From NCBI GenBank assembly GCA_963728445.1, contig CAVSJO010000001.1:372001-436000 (forward strand): a stretch of 64,000 nucleotides of DNA, written 5' to 3'. Of the stretch, positions 52,020 through 58,573 are shown one piece after another. The notes beneath the pieces were generated by a model that saw nothing but the letters and a program-made list of their open reading frames with translations, made no database searches and had not been told where the DNA came from. Both the position numbers and the translations under genes were made by a program. This DNA comes from CAVSJO01 sp963728445. GTDB lineage: Bacteria > Gemmatimonadota > Gemmatimonadetes > Longimicrobiales > RSA9. Positions within the stretch are counted from its first letter, which is position 1. Each line of letters begins with the position of its first letter.

Positions 52020-52730
52020 ATGGCGGAGCTCATCGTCGCCCTCGACCTGCCCACCGTGGAGGAGGCCCTCGGCCTCGTCGACGCGCTGGGCAGCTCGGTG
52101 GACTTCTACAAGATCGGGACGCCGCTCTTCACCGGGGCGGGCGCCGACGTGGTCCGCGCGGTCCGGGACCGCGACAAGCGCGTGTTCCTCGACCTCAAGT
52201 TCCACGACATCCCGAATACCGTGGGCGCGTCCGTATCGAGGGCGGCAGAGCTCGGCGTCGACCTGCTCACCCTCCACGCGTCGGGTGGCAGCGCCATGAT
52301 GCGCGCGGCCCGGGAGGCCGTGGAGGGCACCGACACCCGGTTGCTCGGGGTGACCGTGCTCACGTCCTTCACCGCCGAGGACGTGGTCGAGGTGTGGGAC
52401 AAGGAGCTGCGCTCCATCCGCGAGGAGGTGGGGCGGCTCGCGGCGCTGGCCGCGGCCGCCGGGCTGCACGGCGTCGTCGCCTCCGCCCTCGAGGTCGAGC
52501 ACCTCAAGCGACGCCACGGGGACGGCTTCCTCGTCGCCACGCCGGGCATCCGGCCCGGCGGCGTCGAGGCGGGCGACCAGGCCCGGACCGCAACGCCGGG
52601 CGACGCCGTCCGCGCCGGCTCCGACTTCCTCGTCGTCGGCCGGCCGGTCTATCACGCGGCGGACCCGCGCGATGCCGTCGCCCGGATCCGGGACGAGATG
52701 CAGGCGGACCTCGAGGCCGCCGCGGGATGA
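52020..52730 (+). CDS. pyrF: Orotidine 5'-phosphate decarboxylase
   Basis: Last step of UMP synthesis. The 236-residue TIM-barrel enzyme has IVALDLPTVEEAL, FYKIGTPLFT, the catalytic FLDLKFHDIPNTVG (Lys and Asp pair), LTLHASGG and ATPGIRPGG with VVGRPVYHA. ATG 52020 follows GGAAAGGGAC. It lies next to pyrD, and its stop overlaps the following gene's ATG (ATGA). Confidence 0.96.
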   Translation: MAELIVALDLPTVEEALGLVDALGSSVDFYKIGTPLFTGAGADVVRAVRDRDKRVFLDLKFHDIPNTVGASVSRAAELGVDLLTLHASGGSAMMRAAREAVEGTDTRLLGVTVLTSFTAEDVVEVWDKELRSIREEVGRLAALAAAAGLHGVVASALEVEHLKRRHGDGFLVATPGIRPGGVEAGDQARTATPGDAVRAGSDFLVVGRPVYHAADPRDAVARIRDEMQADLEAAAG

Positions 52731-53164
52731 AGCGCCTGCTGCTGGTCGGTCTCGCCCTCGTGCTTGCGGCCGCGCCGGCCCGGGCCCAGTCCCGGGACGT
52801 CCAGGAACTGCGCTCGGTGGTGGACCGCATCGCCGCCGCATGGGCCCGCGGCGACGCCGGCGGCGTCGTCTCCCGCGCGGTCCGGAGCGGCGTCCAGGTC
52901 GAGGTCGGCGGCGGGCCCATGGGCGCGCTGTCCAACCGGAAGGCCGCGGCCGTGATCCGCCGCGCCTTCGACGACCTCGAGACCGTCTCCGCCCGTACCC
53001 GCACGGTCGAGGTCACGGGCGGGAACCCGCCGCGGGGCTACGGCGAGATCGAGTGGGTCGTCCGCATGCCCGGCAGCCGGGTGTCCGAGCGGACGCGCAT
53101 CTTCGTCGCCCTCGTGCGGGACGACCGGGACTGGAGGCTCACGCAGATCCGACTGATGCGATGA
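52727..53164 (+). CDS. Exported DUF4783/NTF2-like small protein
   Basis: A 145-residue protein with a clear signal peptide (MKRLLLVGLALVLAAAPARA-Q). The mature part has SVVDRIAAAWARGDAGGVVS, FDDLETVSARTRTVEVTG and RDWRLTQIRLMR, a pattern like the NTF2-like fold proteins grouped as DUF4783. The exact function is unknown. ATG 52727 overlaps the pyrF stop and its own stop overlaps the MscS gene ATG. Confidence 0.78.
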   Translation: MKRLLLVGLALVLAAAPARAQSRDVQELRSVVDRIAAAWARGDAGGVVSRAVRSGVQVEVGGGPMGALSNRKAAAVIRRAFDDLETVSARTRTVEVTGGNPPRGYGEIEWVVRMPGSRVSERTRIFVALVRDDRDWRLTQIRLMR

Positions 53165-54180
53165 TCCAGGGCACCCCCCTCGGCCAGGCCCAGCAGACGC
53201 TCCAGCAGGGCGCCGACAGCCTGCAGAAGACCTTCCGCGGACTGCAGCTGCGCGACCTCCTCGACTGGCAGGCGGCACTGGTCAATCTGGTCCAGGCCGC
53301 GGTGGTCATCGTCCTCGCCTTCCTGGTCTACCGGATCGTCAAGATCTTCACCCACCGCCTCGCCAACCGGCAGATCACGGACGAGGACCCCATCGTCAAG
53401 CGCGTGCGCGAGCAGCGCGCGCAGACCGTCGCCAGCCTGCTCAACAACGTCGTCCTCGTCGCCATCTCGACGGCCACGTTCCTCATGGTGCTCACCGCCT
53501 TCGGCGTCAACATCGCGCCGCTGCTGGCCACCGCCGGGATCGCCGGCCTCGCCATCTCCTTCGGCGCCCAGTCCGTCGTGAAGGACGTCATCACCGGCAC
53601 GATCATCATCATCGAGGGCCAGTACGGCATCGGCGACGTCGTCCGGGTCGGGGACATCGCCGGCGCCGTGGAGCGCATCAACCTGCGCACCACCATTCTC
53701 CGGGACCTGCAGGGCGTCGTCCACGTCATCCCGAACGGCCAGATCGCCACCGTCAGCAACCTGACAAAGGGCTGGTCCCGCGTCGTGCTGGACGTCGGCG
53801 TGGCCTACAAGGAGGACGTCGACCACGTCATGGACGTGCTCCGGGAGATCGGCGCCGATCTGCGCGCCGACCCCGAGTGGGGCCCCCTCATGATGGAGGA
53901 CGTCGAGATCGCCGGCCTCAACGACTTCGGGGACTCCGCCATCGTCATCCGCGTCCTGGCCAAGACGCTGCCCCTCAAGCAGTGGGGCGTCGGCCGCGAG
54001 TTCCGCCGACGCATCAAGATCCGCTTCGACGCCGAAGGCATCGAGATCCCGTTCCCGCACCGCACCTTCTACTGGGGCGAGGGGCAGCGCCCCGGGTATG
54101 CACCGGCCGGTGAGCCGGAGGAGGCGACGTTCCGCGAGCACGCGACGTCGCCCGAGCACGCGACGTCGCCCGAGACCTGA
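53161..54180 (+). CDS. Small-conductance mechanosensitive channel (MscS family)
   Basis: A 339-residue inner-membrane channel that opens under membrane tension. Hydrophobic segments lie at about 42-60, 98-117 and 120-140. TM3 is glycine- and alanine-rich (LLATAGIAGLAISFGAQSVVKDV), the MscS pore helix. The beta domain has GDVVRVGDIAGAVERINLRTT, here (VGDIAGAVERINLRTT), and HVIPNGQIATVSNLT. The C-terminus after about 325 is a repeated EHATSPEHATSPET. ATG 53161 overlaps the previous stop. Confidence 0.92.
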   Translation: MIQGTPLGQAQQTLQQGADSLQKTFRGLQLRDLLDWQAALVNLVQAAVVIVLAFLVYRIVKIFTHRLANRQITDEDPIVKRVREQRAQTVASLLNNVVLVAISTATFLMVLTAFGVNIAPLLATAGIAGLAISFGAQSVVKDVITGTIIIIEGQYGIGDVVRVGDIAGAVERINLRTTILRDLQGVVHVIPNGQIATVSNLTKGWSRVVLDVGVAYKEDVDHVMDVLREIGADLRADPEWGPLMMEDVEIAGLNDFGDSAIVIRVLAKTLPLKQWGVGREFRRRIKIRFDAEGIEIPFPHRTFYWGEGQRPGYAPAGEPEEATFREHATSPEHATSPET

Positions 54181-54184
54181 CGCC

Positions 54185-55645
54185 ATGAGCCTGCGCTTCT
54201 ACAACACCTTGACCCGCTCCCTCGAGGAGTTCGTCCCCGGCGAGCCCGGCACCGCCCGCGTCTACGCGTGTGGGCCCACGGTCTACCAGCTCCCCCACGT
54301 GGGGAACTACCGCACGTTCGTCTTCAACGACCTGCTCCACCGCTACCTGCGCTGGAAGGGCCTCGACGTACGCTACGTCATGAACCTGACCGACGTGGAC
54401 GACAAGACGATCAACGGCGCGAAGCAGAAGGGCATCTGCCTGGACGAGTTCACGGCGCCCGTCATCGACGGCTTCATGGCCGACCTCGACGCCCTCGGCG
54501 TGCGCGCCCTCGAGTTCCCCCGGGCCACCGAGCACGTGGGCGAGATGATCGAGCTCGTCCGCCGCCTGGTCGAGGGCGGCCACGCCTACGAGGCCGACGA
54601 CGGCTCCGTCTACTTCGACATCTCCTCCTTCCCGGAGTACGGCAAGCTCTCCCGCGTCGACCTGGCCGCCACCCGCGCCCGCGCCGGCATGGCCGAGCGC
54701 GAGCGCGTCACCACCGACGAGTACGAGAAGGCCGACGCGCGGGACTTCGTCCTCTGGAAGGCCGCCCGCCCCGTCGACCGGGAGGTCGGCGCCGTGTGGG
54801 ACACGCCCTGGGGCGAGGGCCGCCCCGGCTGGCACATCGAGTGCTCCGCCATGTCCATGGCCCGCCTCGGCGAGTCCTTCGACATCCACACCGGCGGCGA
54901 GGACCTCGTCTTCCCGCACCACGAGGACGAGATCGCCCAGTCCGAGGCCGCCACCGGCAAGCCCTTCGTCCGCTACTGGCTGCACGTGAAGCACCTCGTC
55001 GTCGACGGCGAGAAGATGTCCAAGTCGAAGGGCAACGTGTACACGCTCGAGCAGCTCCGGGACCGCGGCTACTCCGCCGCCGCCGTGCGCTGGGTCCTCC
55101 TCGCGTCCCACTACCGCAGCGAGCTCAACTTCACGTTCTCCTCCCTCGACGACGCCCGCGCCGCCATCCGCCGCCTCCGCGACTTCCGCGACCGCCTCGC
55201 CGCCGAGCCCGAAGGCGACGTCGCCATCGCCGCCTCCCCGGGCGACACCGGCGGCCTCGCCGCCGCCGGCGCCCGCGCGCTGGCCGGCTTCGAGGACGCG
55301 CTGGACGACGACCTGAACGTGTCCGCCGCCCTGGCCGCCGTGTTCAACTTCGTGCGGGAAGGCAACGCCGCGCTGGACCGCGGCGACGTCGCGTCCTCCG
55401 ACCGGGCCGCCGGGCTGTCCGCTCTGCAAAGGGTCGACGACGTGCTCGGCGTGCTGGCGCTGGAGGACCGGGACGCGGCCGTCGACGACGAGTTCGCGGA
55501 GTGGGTCGACGAGAAGGTCTCGGCGCGCCAGGAGGCGCGGCGCAGGCGGGACTTCGCGGAGGCGGATGCGATTCGGGACGAGCTTTCTTCTGCTGGAGTG
55601 ATCGTGGAGGATACGGCGGATGGGCCTCGGTGGAAGAAAGGCTGA
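54185..55645 (+). CDS. cysS: Cysteinyl-tRNA synthetase
   Basis: Class I aminoacyl-tRNA synthetase of 486 residues. YACGPTVYQLPHVGNYRTF contains the zinc Cys and the HIGH-like PHVGN. The zinc site continues with WHIECSAM and FPHHEDEIAQSEA, and KMSKSKGN is the second catalytic motif. A C-terminal anticodon-binding region ends RRDFAEADAIRDELSSAG and DGPRWKKG. ATG 54185 lies four bases after the MscS stop. The TGA stop is the first unit of a GGCTGA-type hexamer array. Confidence 0.96.
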   Translation: MSLRFYNTLTRSLEEFVPGEPGTARVYACGPTVYQLPHVGNYRTFVFNDLLHRYLRWKGLDVRYVMNLTDVDDKTINGAKQKGICLDEFTAPVIDGFMADLDALGVRALEFPRATEHVGEMIELVRRLVEGGHAYEADDGSVYFDISSFPEYGKLSRVDLAATRARAGMAERERVTTDEYEKADARDFVLWKAARPVDREVGAVWDTPWGEGRPGWHIECSAMSMARLGESFDIHTGGEDLVFPHHEDEIAQSEAATGKPFVRYWLHVKHLVVDGEKMSKSKGNVYTLEQLRDRGYSAAAVRWVLLASHYRSELNFTFSSLDDARAAIRRLRDFRDRLAAEPEGDVAIAASPGDTGGLAAAGARALAGFEDALDDDLNVSAALAAVFNFVREGNAALDRGDVASSDRAAGLSALQRVDDVLGVLALEDRDAAVDDEFAEWVDEKVSARQEARRRRDFAEADAIRDELSSAGVIVEDTADGPRWKKG

Positions 55646-55683
55646 GGCTAAGGCTCAGGCTGAGGCTCAGGCTAAAGCTGAGG
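55640..55683. repeat. Hexamer microsatellite at the cysS 3' end
   Basis: GGCTGA, GGCTAA, GGCTCA, GGCTGA, GGCTCA, GGCTAA and a diverged AGCTGA in tandem. The first unit carries the cysS stop codon. It is the same GGCTNR repeat family as at rnd and at the gene ending at 38763. Confidence 0.85.
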
Positions 55684-55791
55684 GAACGGCGGGGCGGGGT
55701 TGATCTCCTCCGGCGGGCGGGTGTAGCGTAGGCGGCGCGGGCTGCCGCGGTGACCTGTCTGGTGCCAGCCGCGGTCGTGAAGCACAGACAT

Positions 55792-55864
55792 GCTGGCGTA
55801 GCTCAGTTGGTAGAGCAGCCGCCTTGTAAGCGGCAGGTCCGGGGTTCGAGTCCCCGCGCCAGCT
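55792..55864 (+). tRNA. tRNA-Thr (anticodon TGT)
   Basis: A full cloverleaf: acceptor GCTGGCG/CGCCAGC, D arm GCTC..GAGC, anticodon stem GCCGC/GCGGC with loop CTTGTAA (anticodon TGT, reads ACA/ACG), and T arm with GGTTCGAGTCC. The discriminator is T and CCA is not encoded. The anticodon identifies Thr. It sits between cysS and a toxin-antitoxin pair. Confidence 0.95.
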
Positions 55865-55874
55865 TCCTATGGAA

Positions 55875-55922
55875 GAGCCCGGTGGTCCCGGATGGTTCGG
55901 GATCGCCGGGCTCCTTTCTTGT
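55875..55922 (+). terminator. Rho-independent terminator after tRNA-Thr
   Basis: GAGCCCGG (55875-55882) pairs with CCGGGCTC (55906-55913), enclosing a second stem TCCCG/CGGGA, followed by CTTTCTTGTC. Confidence 0.75.
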
Positions 55923-56064
55923 CTGTGGCCCAGGGCAGAAACTCCGCCATGGCGGCGGTCGTACCGGGTAAGGGTAACTCGCTCTTCCGCTGCGATTGAC
56001 CCTTGACCGTGCCCAGCAAAATTGCCATCCTTGATGTGCAATCACGCCAGATCTGGGAGGACGC

Positions 56065-56628
56065 GTGGCGGGGAAGAAGCCGAGGACCGGGAGGGCCGCA
56101 GGCAGGAAGCGCGCGACAAAGAAGACGGCCGCGGCGAGAGCGGCATCGAAGGCGCGGTCTGTGAGCGGGGTTGAAGGGAAGGGCGCCGTGCGTGAGAACG
56201 CGTCGTCGCTCTACGGCCAGTACTTCGTGACGACCGCGGCCGGTGGGCGCGACCTCCGCACGGACCTGGGCGCCGCGAAGGCGATCGAGTCCGGCGTGTC
56301 CACGCAGGCGGTCGACGACGTGATCGAGGCGGGTCTCGTCGAAGCCGCCGTCGTCTATGACCTCGTGCTTCCCCGCCGGACGCTGGCGTACCGGAAGTCG
56401 AGGGAGCAGCGGCTCACACCCGAGGAGTCCGACCGCCTCGCCCGGGTGCTCCGGGTCTTTGCGCGGACGGAAGACGCGCTGGGGGATGCGGAGCGAGCCG
56501 TTCGCTGGATCCGCAAGCCGAATCGCGCGCTCGAGGGGATGACACCTCTCGAGCTGTTGTCCAGTGAGGCTGGTGCGCGGGCGGTGGAGAAGGTGCTCGG
56601 AAGGCTGGAACACGGCGTCTTCAGCTGA
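56065..56628 (+). CDS. Antitoxin of a RES/Xre-type toxin-antitoxin pair
   Basis: A 187-residue antitoxin of the MbcA/ParS/Xre (DUF2384, COG5642) type. The C-terminal toxin-binding domain is ARTEDALGDAERAVRWIRKP followed by NRALEGMTPLELLSSEAG and VEKVLGRLEHGVFS. The middle contains a degenerate Xre-like helical region. The first 35 residues are Lys/Arg/Ala-rich (KKPRTGRAAGRKRATKKTAA) and look like a histone-H1-type DNA-binding tail, unusual for this family. GTG 56065 follows GGGAGG. TGAT-N5-ATCA (56032-56044) just upstream could be its operator. The toxin gene follows by 12 bases. Confidence 0.87.
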   Translation: MAGKKPRTGRAAGRKRATKKTAAARAASKARSVSGVEGKGAVRENASSLYGQYFVTTAAGGRDLRTDLGAAKAIESGVSTQAVDDVIEAGLVEAAVVYDLVLPRRTLAYRKSREQRLTPEESDRLARVLRVFARTEDALGDAERAVRWIRKPNRALEGMTPLELLSSEAGARAVEKVLGRLEHGVFS

Positions 56629-56640
56629 TCCGGGACCGAC

Positions 56641-57096
56641 ATGCGGCTGTGGCGCATCGCGCGCGCGAAATTCCAGCAGCTCGACGGAGAGGGCGCCCGG
56701 CTCAATGGCGGGCGGTGGAATTCGGAGGGCCGGGCTCTCGTTTATGCCTCCACCTCCGCTCCGCTGGCGGTGCTGGAGCTGCTCGTTCATGTCGACGTCG
56801 AGGACCTTCCCGACGACCTGGTGATCACGAAGATCGACGTGCCGGAAGACGTTCAGGTCACGGGGGTAAGTCCGGATGAACTGCCGGATGGCTGGAACTC
56901 GACGCCTGACCATCCGGCCTGCGTCGGGCTCGGGGACGAGTGGTTGGCCGCCTCCGCCACGCTCCTGCTCAGGGTCCCATCCGCCGTCATGCCCGCCGAG
57001 ACGAACGTGCTCATCAACCCGGAGCATTCCGACGTGGAGCGCGTGAATATCGTGGTCCGACACCCCTTCTCCTTCGACCCGCGCCTGCTTCGTTGA
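56641..57096 (+). CDS. RES-domain toxin
   Basis: A 151-residue toxin of the RES family; characterised members (MbcT, ParT, Res) degrade NAD+ or ADP-ribosylate targets. Seen: MRLWRIARAKF, the GGRWNSEGRALVYAS motif (Arg25), LAVLELLVHVD (Glu46) and SATLLLRVPSAVMPAETNVL with a conserved Ser and LINPEH. These cover the Arg, Glu and Ser positions after which the family is named, so it is likely active. It is coupled to the antitoxin upstream. TTG 57093 of the next frame overlaps its stop. Confidence 0.9.
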   Translation: MRLWRIARAKFQQLDGEGARLNGGRWNSEGRALVYASTSAPLAVLELLVHVDVEDLPDDLVITKIDVPEDVQVTGVSPDELPDGWNSTPDHPACVGLGDEWLAASATLLLRVPSAVMPAETNVLINPEHSDVERVNIVVRHPFSFDPRLLR

Positions 57097-57386
57097 CGGA
57101 TTCCGGCCGGAATCCTGACGCTCGCCTCGTCGCCTGGCTCATGCACGCCGACCCGGCGATCCGGTGGCAGGCGATGCGCGGCCGGACGGCGGCTGGGGCG
57201 ACGGACGCGCGGGCGGGCGAGGCCGTGGAGGTGGTGCGGGAGCGTCGCCGGCCCGAGGGATGGTGGCTGCTCGACGCGCGGCACCGGGACACGCTGTACG
57301 CGGACGTGGCGGGTGCAGTGGGCGCGGCGAGCCGGTGGGTGACGCTGCGGGCGCTGCGGGTGCTGGCGTGGTGGGAGCGGGGGTGA
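57093..57386 (+). CDS. Short protein resembling the two ends of a larger terpenoid-cyclase-fold family
   Basis: A 97-residue frame. Its N-terminal piece LVAWLMHADPAIRWQAMRG and C-terminal piece RRPEGWWLLDARHRDTLYAD with ASRWVTLRALRVLAWWE look like the start and end of alpha/alpha-barrel (prenyltransferase/squalene-cyclase-like) hypothetical proteins, with the middle of about 200 residues missing. TTG 57093 overlaps the RES stop; ATG 57141 is an alternative. It is probably a deletion derivative. The family match is from memory and should be treated as tentative. Confidence 0.45.
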   Translation: MTDSGRNPDARLVAWLMHADPAIRWQAMRGRTAAGATDARAGEAVEVVRERRRPEGWWLLDARHRDTLYADVAGAVGAASRWVTLRALRVLAWWERG

Positions 57387-57509
57387 TGTCATGGAGGGCG
57401 CGCCGCCCCCGGCGCCGGCTCGGCCGCCTGCTATATTGCGCCGTGGCGGGCGGAGCGCGACGCGCGGGCATCCGCGGGTGCACCGCCATACTCAGCGAAG
57501 GAGGTCGGC

Positions 57510-57989
57510 GTGTCGAACGTTCGATCCGGCGTTCACCCGGGGCCTGCCCCCACGCTGTTCGAGGCCGTGGGCGGCGCGGAGGGCGTGCTCCGGCTCGCGG
57601 GCGCGTGGCACGAGCGGGTGCTGGCCGACGAGGTAGTGGCGCACGCGTTCAGCCACGGGTTCCACCCGCGGCACACGGAGCGTCTGGCGGCCTATTGGGG
57701 CGAGGCGTGGGGCGGACCGGCGGAGTACAGCGAGCGGTACGGCGACGAGACGTCCGTCGTGCGGATGCACAGCGGCAACGGGCCGCACGAGGAGATGGAC
57801 CGCCGCGCGATCGCGTGCTTCGACCGGGCGATGGAGGACGTGGGGATCGGCGACGATCGCGTTCGGCGCACGCTGCACGACTATTTCGCGTGGGCCACGA
57901 CCACCACGATGGCGTACTACGATAGCGCCGGCGACGTCCCCGCGGGCCTGCGCATCCCGCGCTGGTCGCTGGACGGACCGGAGGCGTGA
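57510..57989 (+). CDS. Truncated hemoglobin-like globin (group II type)
   Basis: A 159-residue 2-on-2 globin-like protein. LFEAVGGAEGVLRLAGAWHERVL is the A-B-C region, AHAFSHGFHPRHTERLAAYWGEAWGG carries the E/F helices with the likely proximal His, and RMHSGNGPHEEMDRRAIACFDRAM corresponds to the G helix (these segments run consecutively; core motif HPRHTERLAAYW). It binds heme and may handle oxygen, NO or peroxide. GTG 57510 follows AAGGAGG. TATATT at 57432-57437 may be part of its promoter. Confidence 0.82.
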   Translation: MSNVRSGVHPGPAPTLFEAVGGAEGVLRLAGAWHERVLADEVVAHAFSHGFHPRHTERLAAYWGEAWGGPAEYSERYGDETSVVRMHSGNGPHEEMDRRAIACFDRAMEDVGIGDDRVRRTLHDYFAWATTTTMAYYDSAGDVPAGLRIPRWSLDGPEA

Positions 57990-58044
57990 GCTACGCCCTC
58001 ACCTGCCGCTCCAGCGGGCGTCTCCGACGAGGACGGTTCCAGCG

Positions 58045-58560
58045 ATGAGCGACGCGACGTCTCCGACTGCCTTGATCTGGCGCCAGCTCGGCGGCGCCGT
58101 CGACATGCTGGGCCGTGCAATGGAGGCCTGCCCCGACGACCTCTGGGCGCGGGACCTGGACGAGCTGGCGTTCTGGTTCCAGGCGTATCACGCCCTCTTC
58201 TACCTGGACCACGACCTGCACGACGCCGGCACTCCCTTCGCCTCCGCGCCCTTCGACGTGCACGAGTACGAGGCCCGGGTAGTGCCCCCGCCGTTCGCCG
58301 AGGCGTACGCGAAGGCGGACCTCCTCGCCTACCGCGCCCGGGCCGCCGAGCAGGCCCGCGCGGTGCTGGCGGACATCGGCGCCGGGCGCGACCTCCGGCT
58401 TCTCGGGTGCGACCGCCTCGAAGCGGAGCCCCTCGAGGTCGTCCTGATCCAGCTCCGCCACGTCCAGCACCACGCGTCCCAGCTCAACGCGATGCTGCGG
58501 CGCGAGGGCGTGGAGCCGCCTCGATGGGTGCGCCGGGCGGCGTCGCCCGTGGACGCCTGA
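58045..58560 (+). CDS. DinB-superfamily protein
   Basis: A 171-residue four-helix protein of the DinB/YfiT-like metal-binding superfamily. The three-His metal site is visible as FWFQAYHALFYLDHDL and LRHVQHHASQLNAML. Members include thiol-S-transferases using bacillithiol or mycothiol, but most are uncharacterised. ATG 58045 is assigned by the domain start. It lies 55 bases after the globin gene and 13 bases before the M20 fusion gene on the same strand. Confidence 0.82.
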   Translation: MSDATSPTALIWRQLGGAVDMLGRAMEACPDDLWARDLDELAFWFQAYHALFYLDHDLHDAGTPFASAPFDVHEYEARVVPPPFAEAYAKADLLAYRARAAEQARAVLADIGAGRDLRLLGCDRLEAEPLEVVLIQLRHVQHHASQLNAMLRREGVEPPRWVRRAASPVDA

Positions 58561-58573
58561 CGGGACCGGGCGG

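Noticed and set aside
55996..56031. Strong promoter for the antitoxin gene (two TTGACC sequences)
   Set aside because: No acceptable -10 element at 16-18 bases from either; it may still be a repeat-type binding site.
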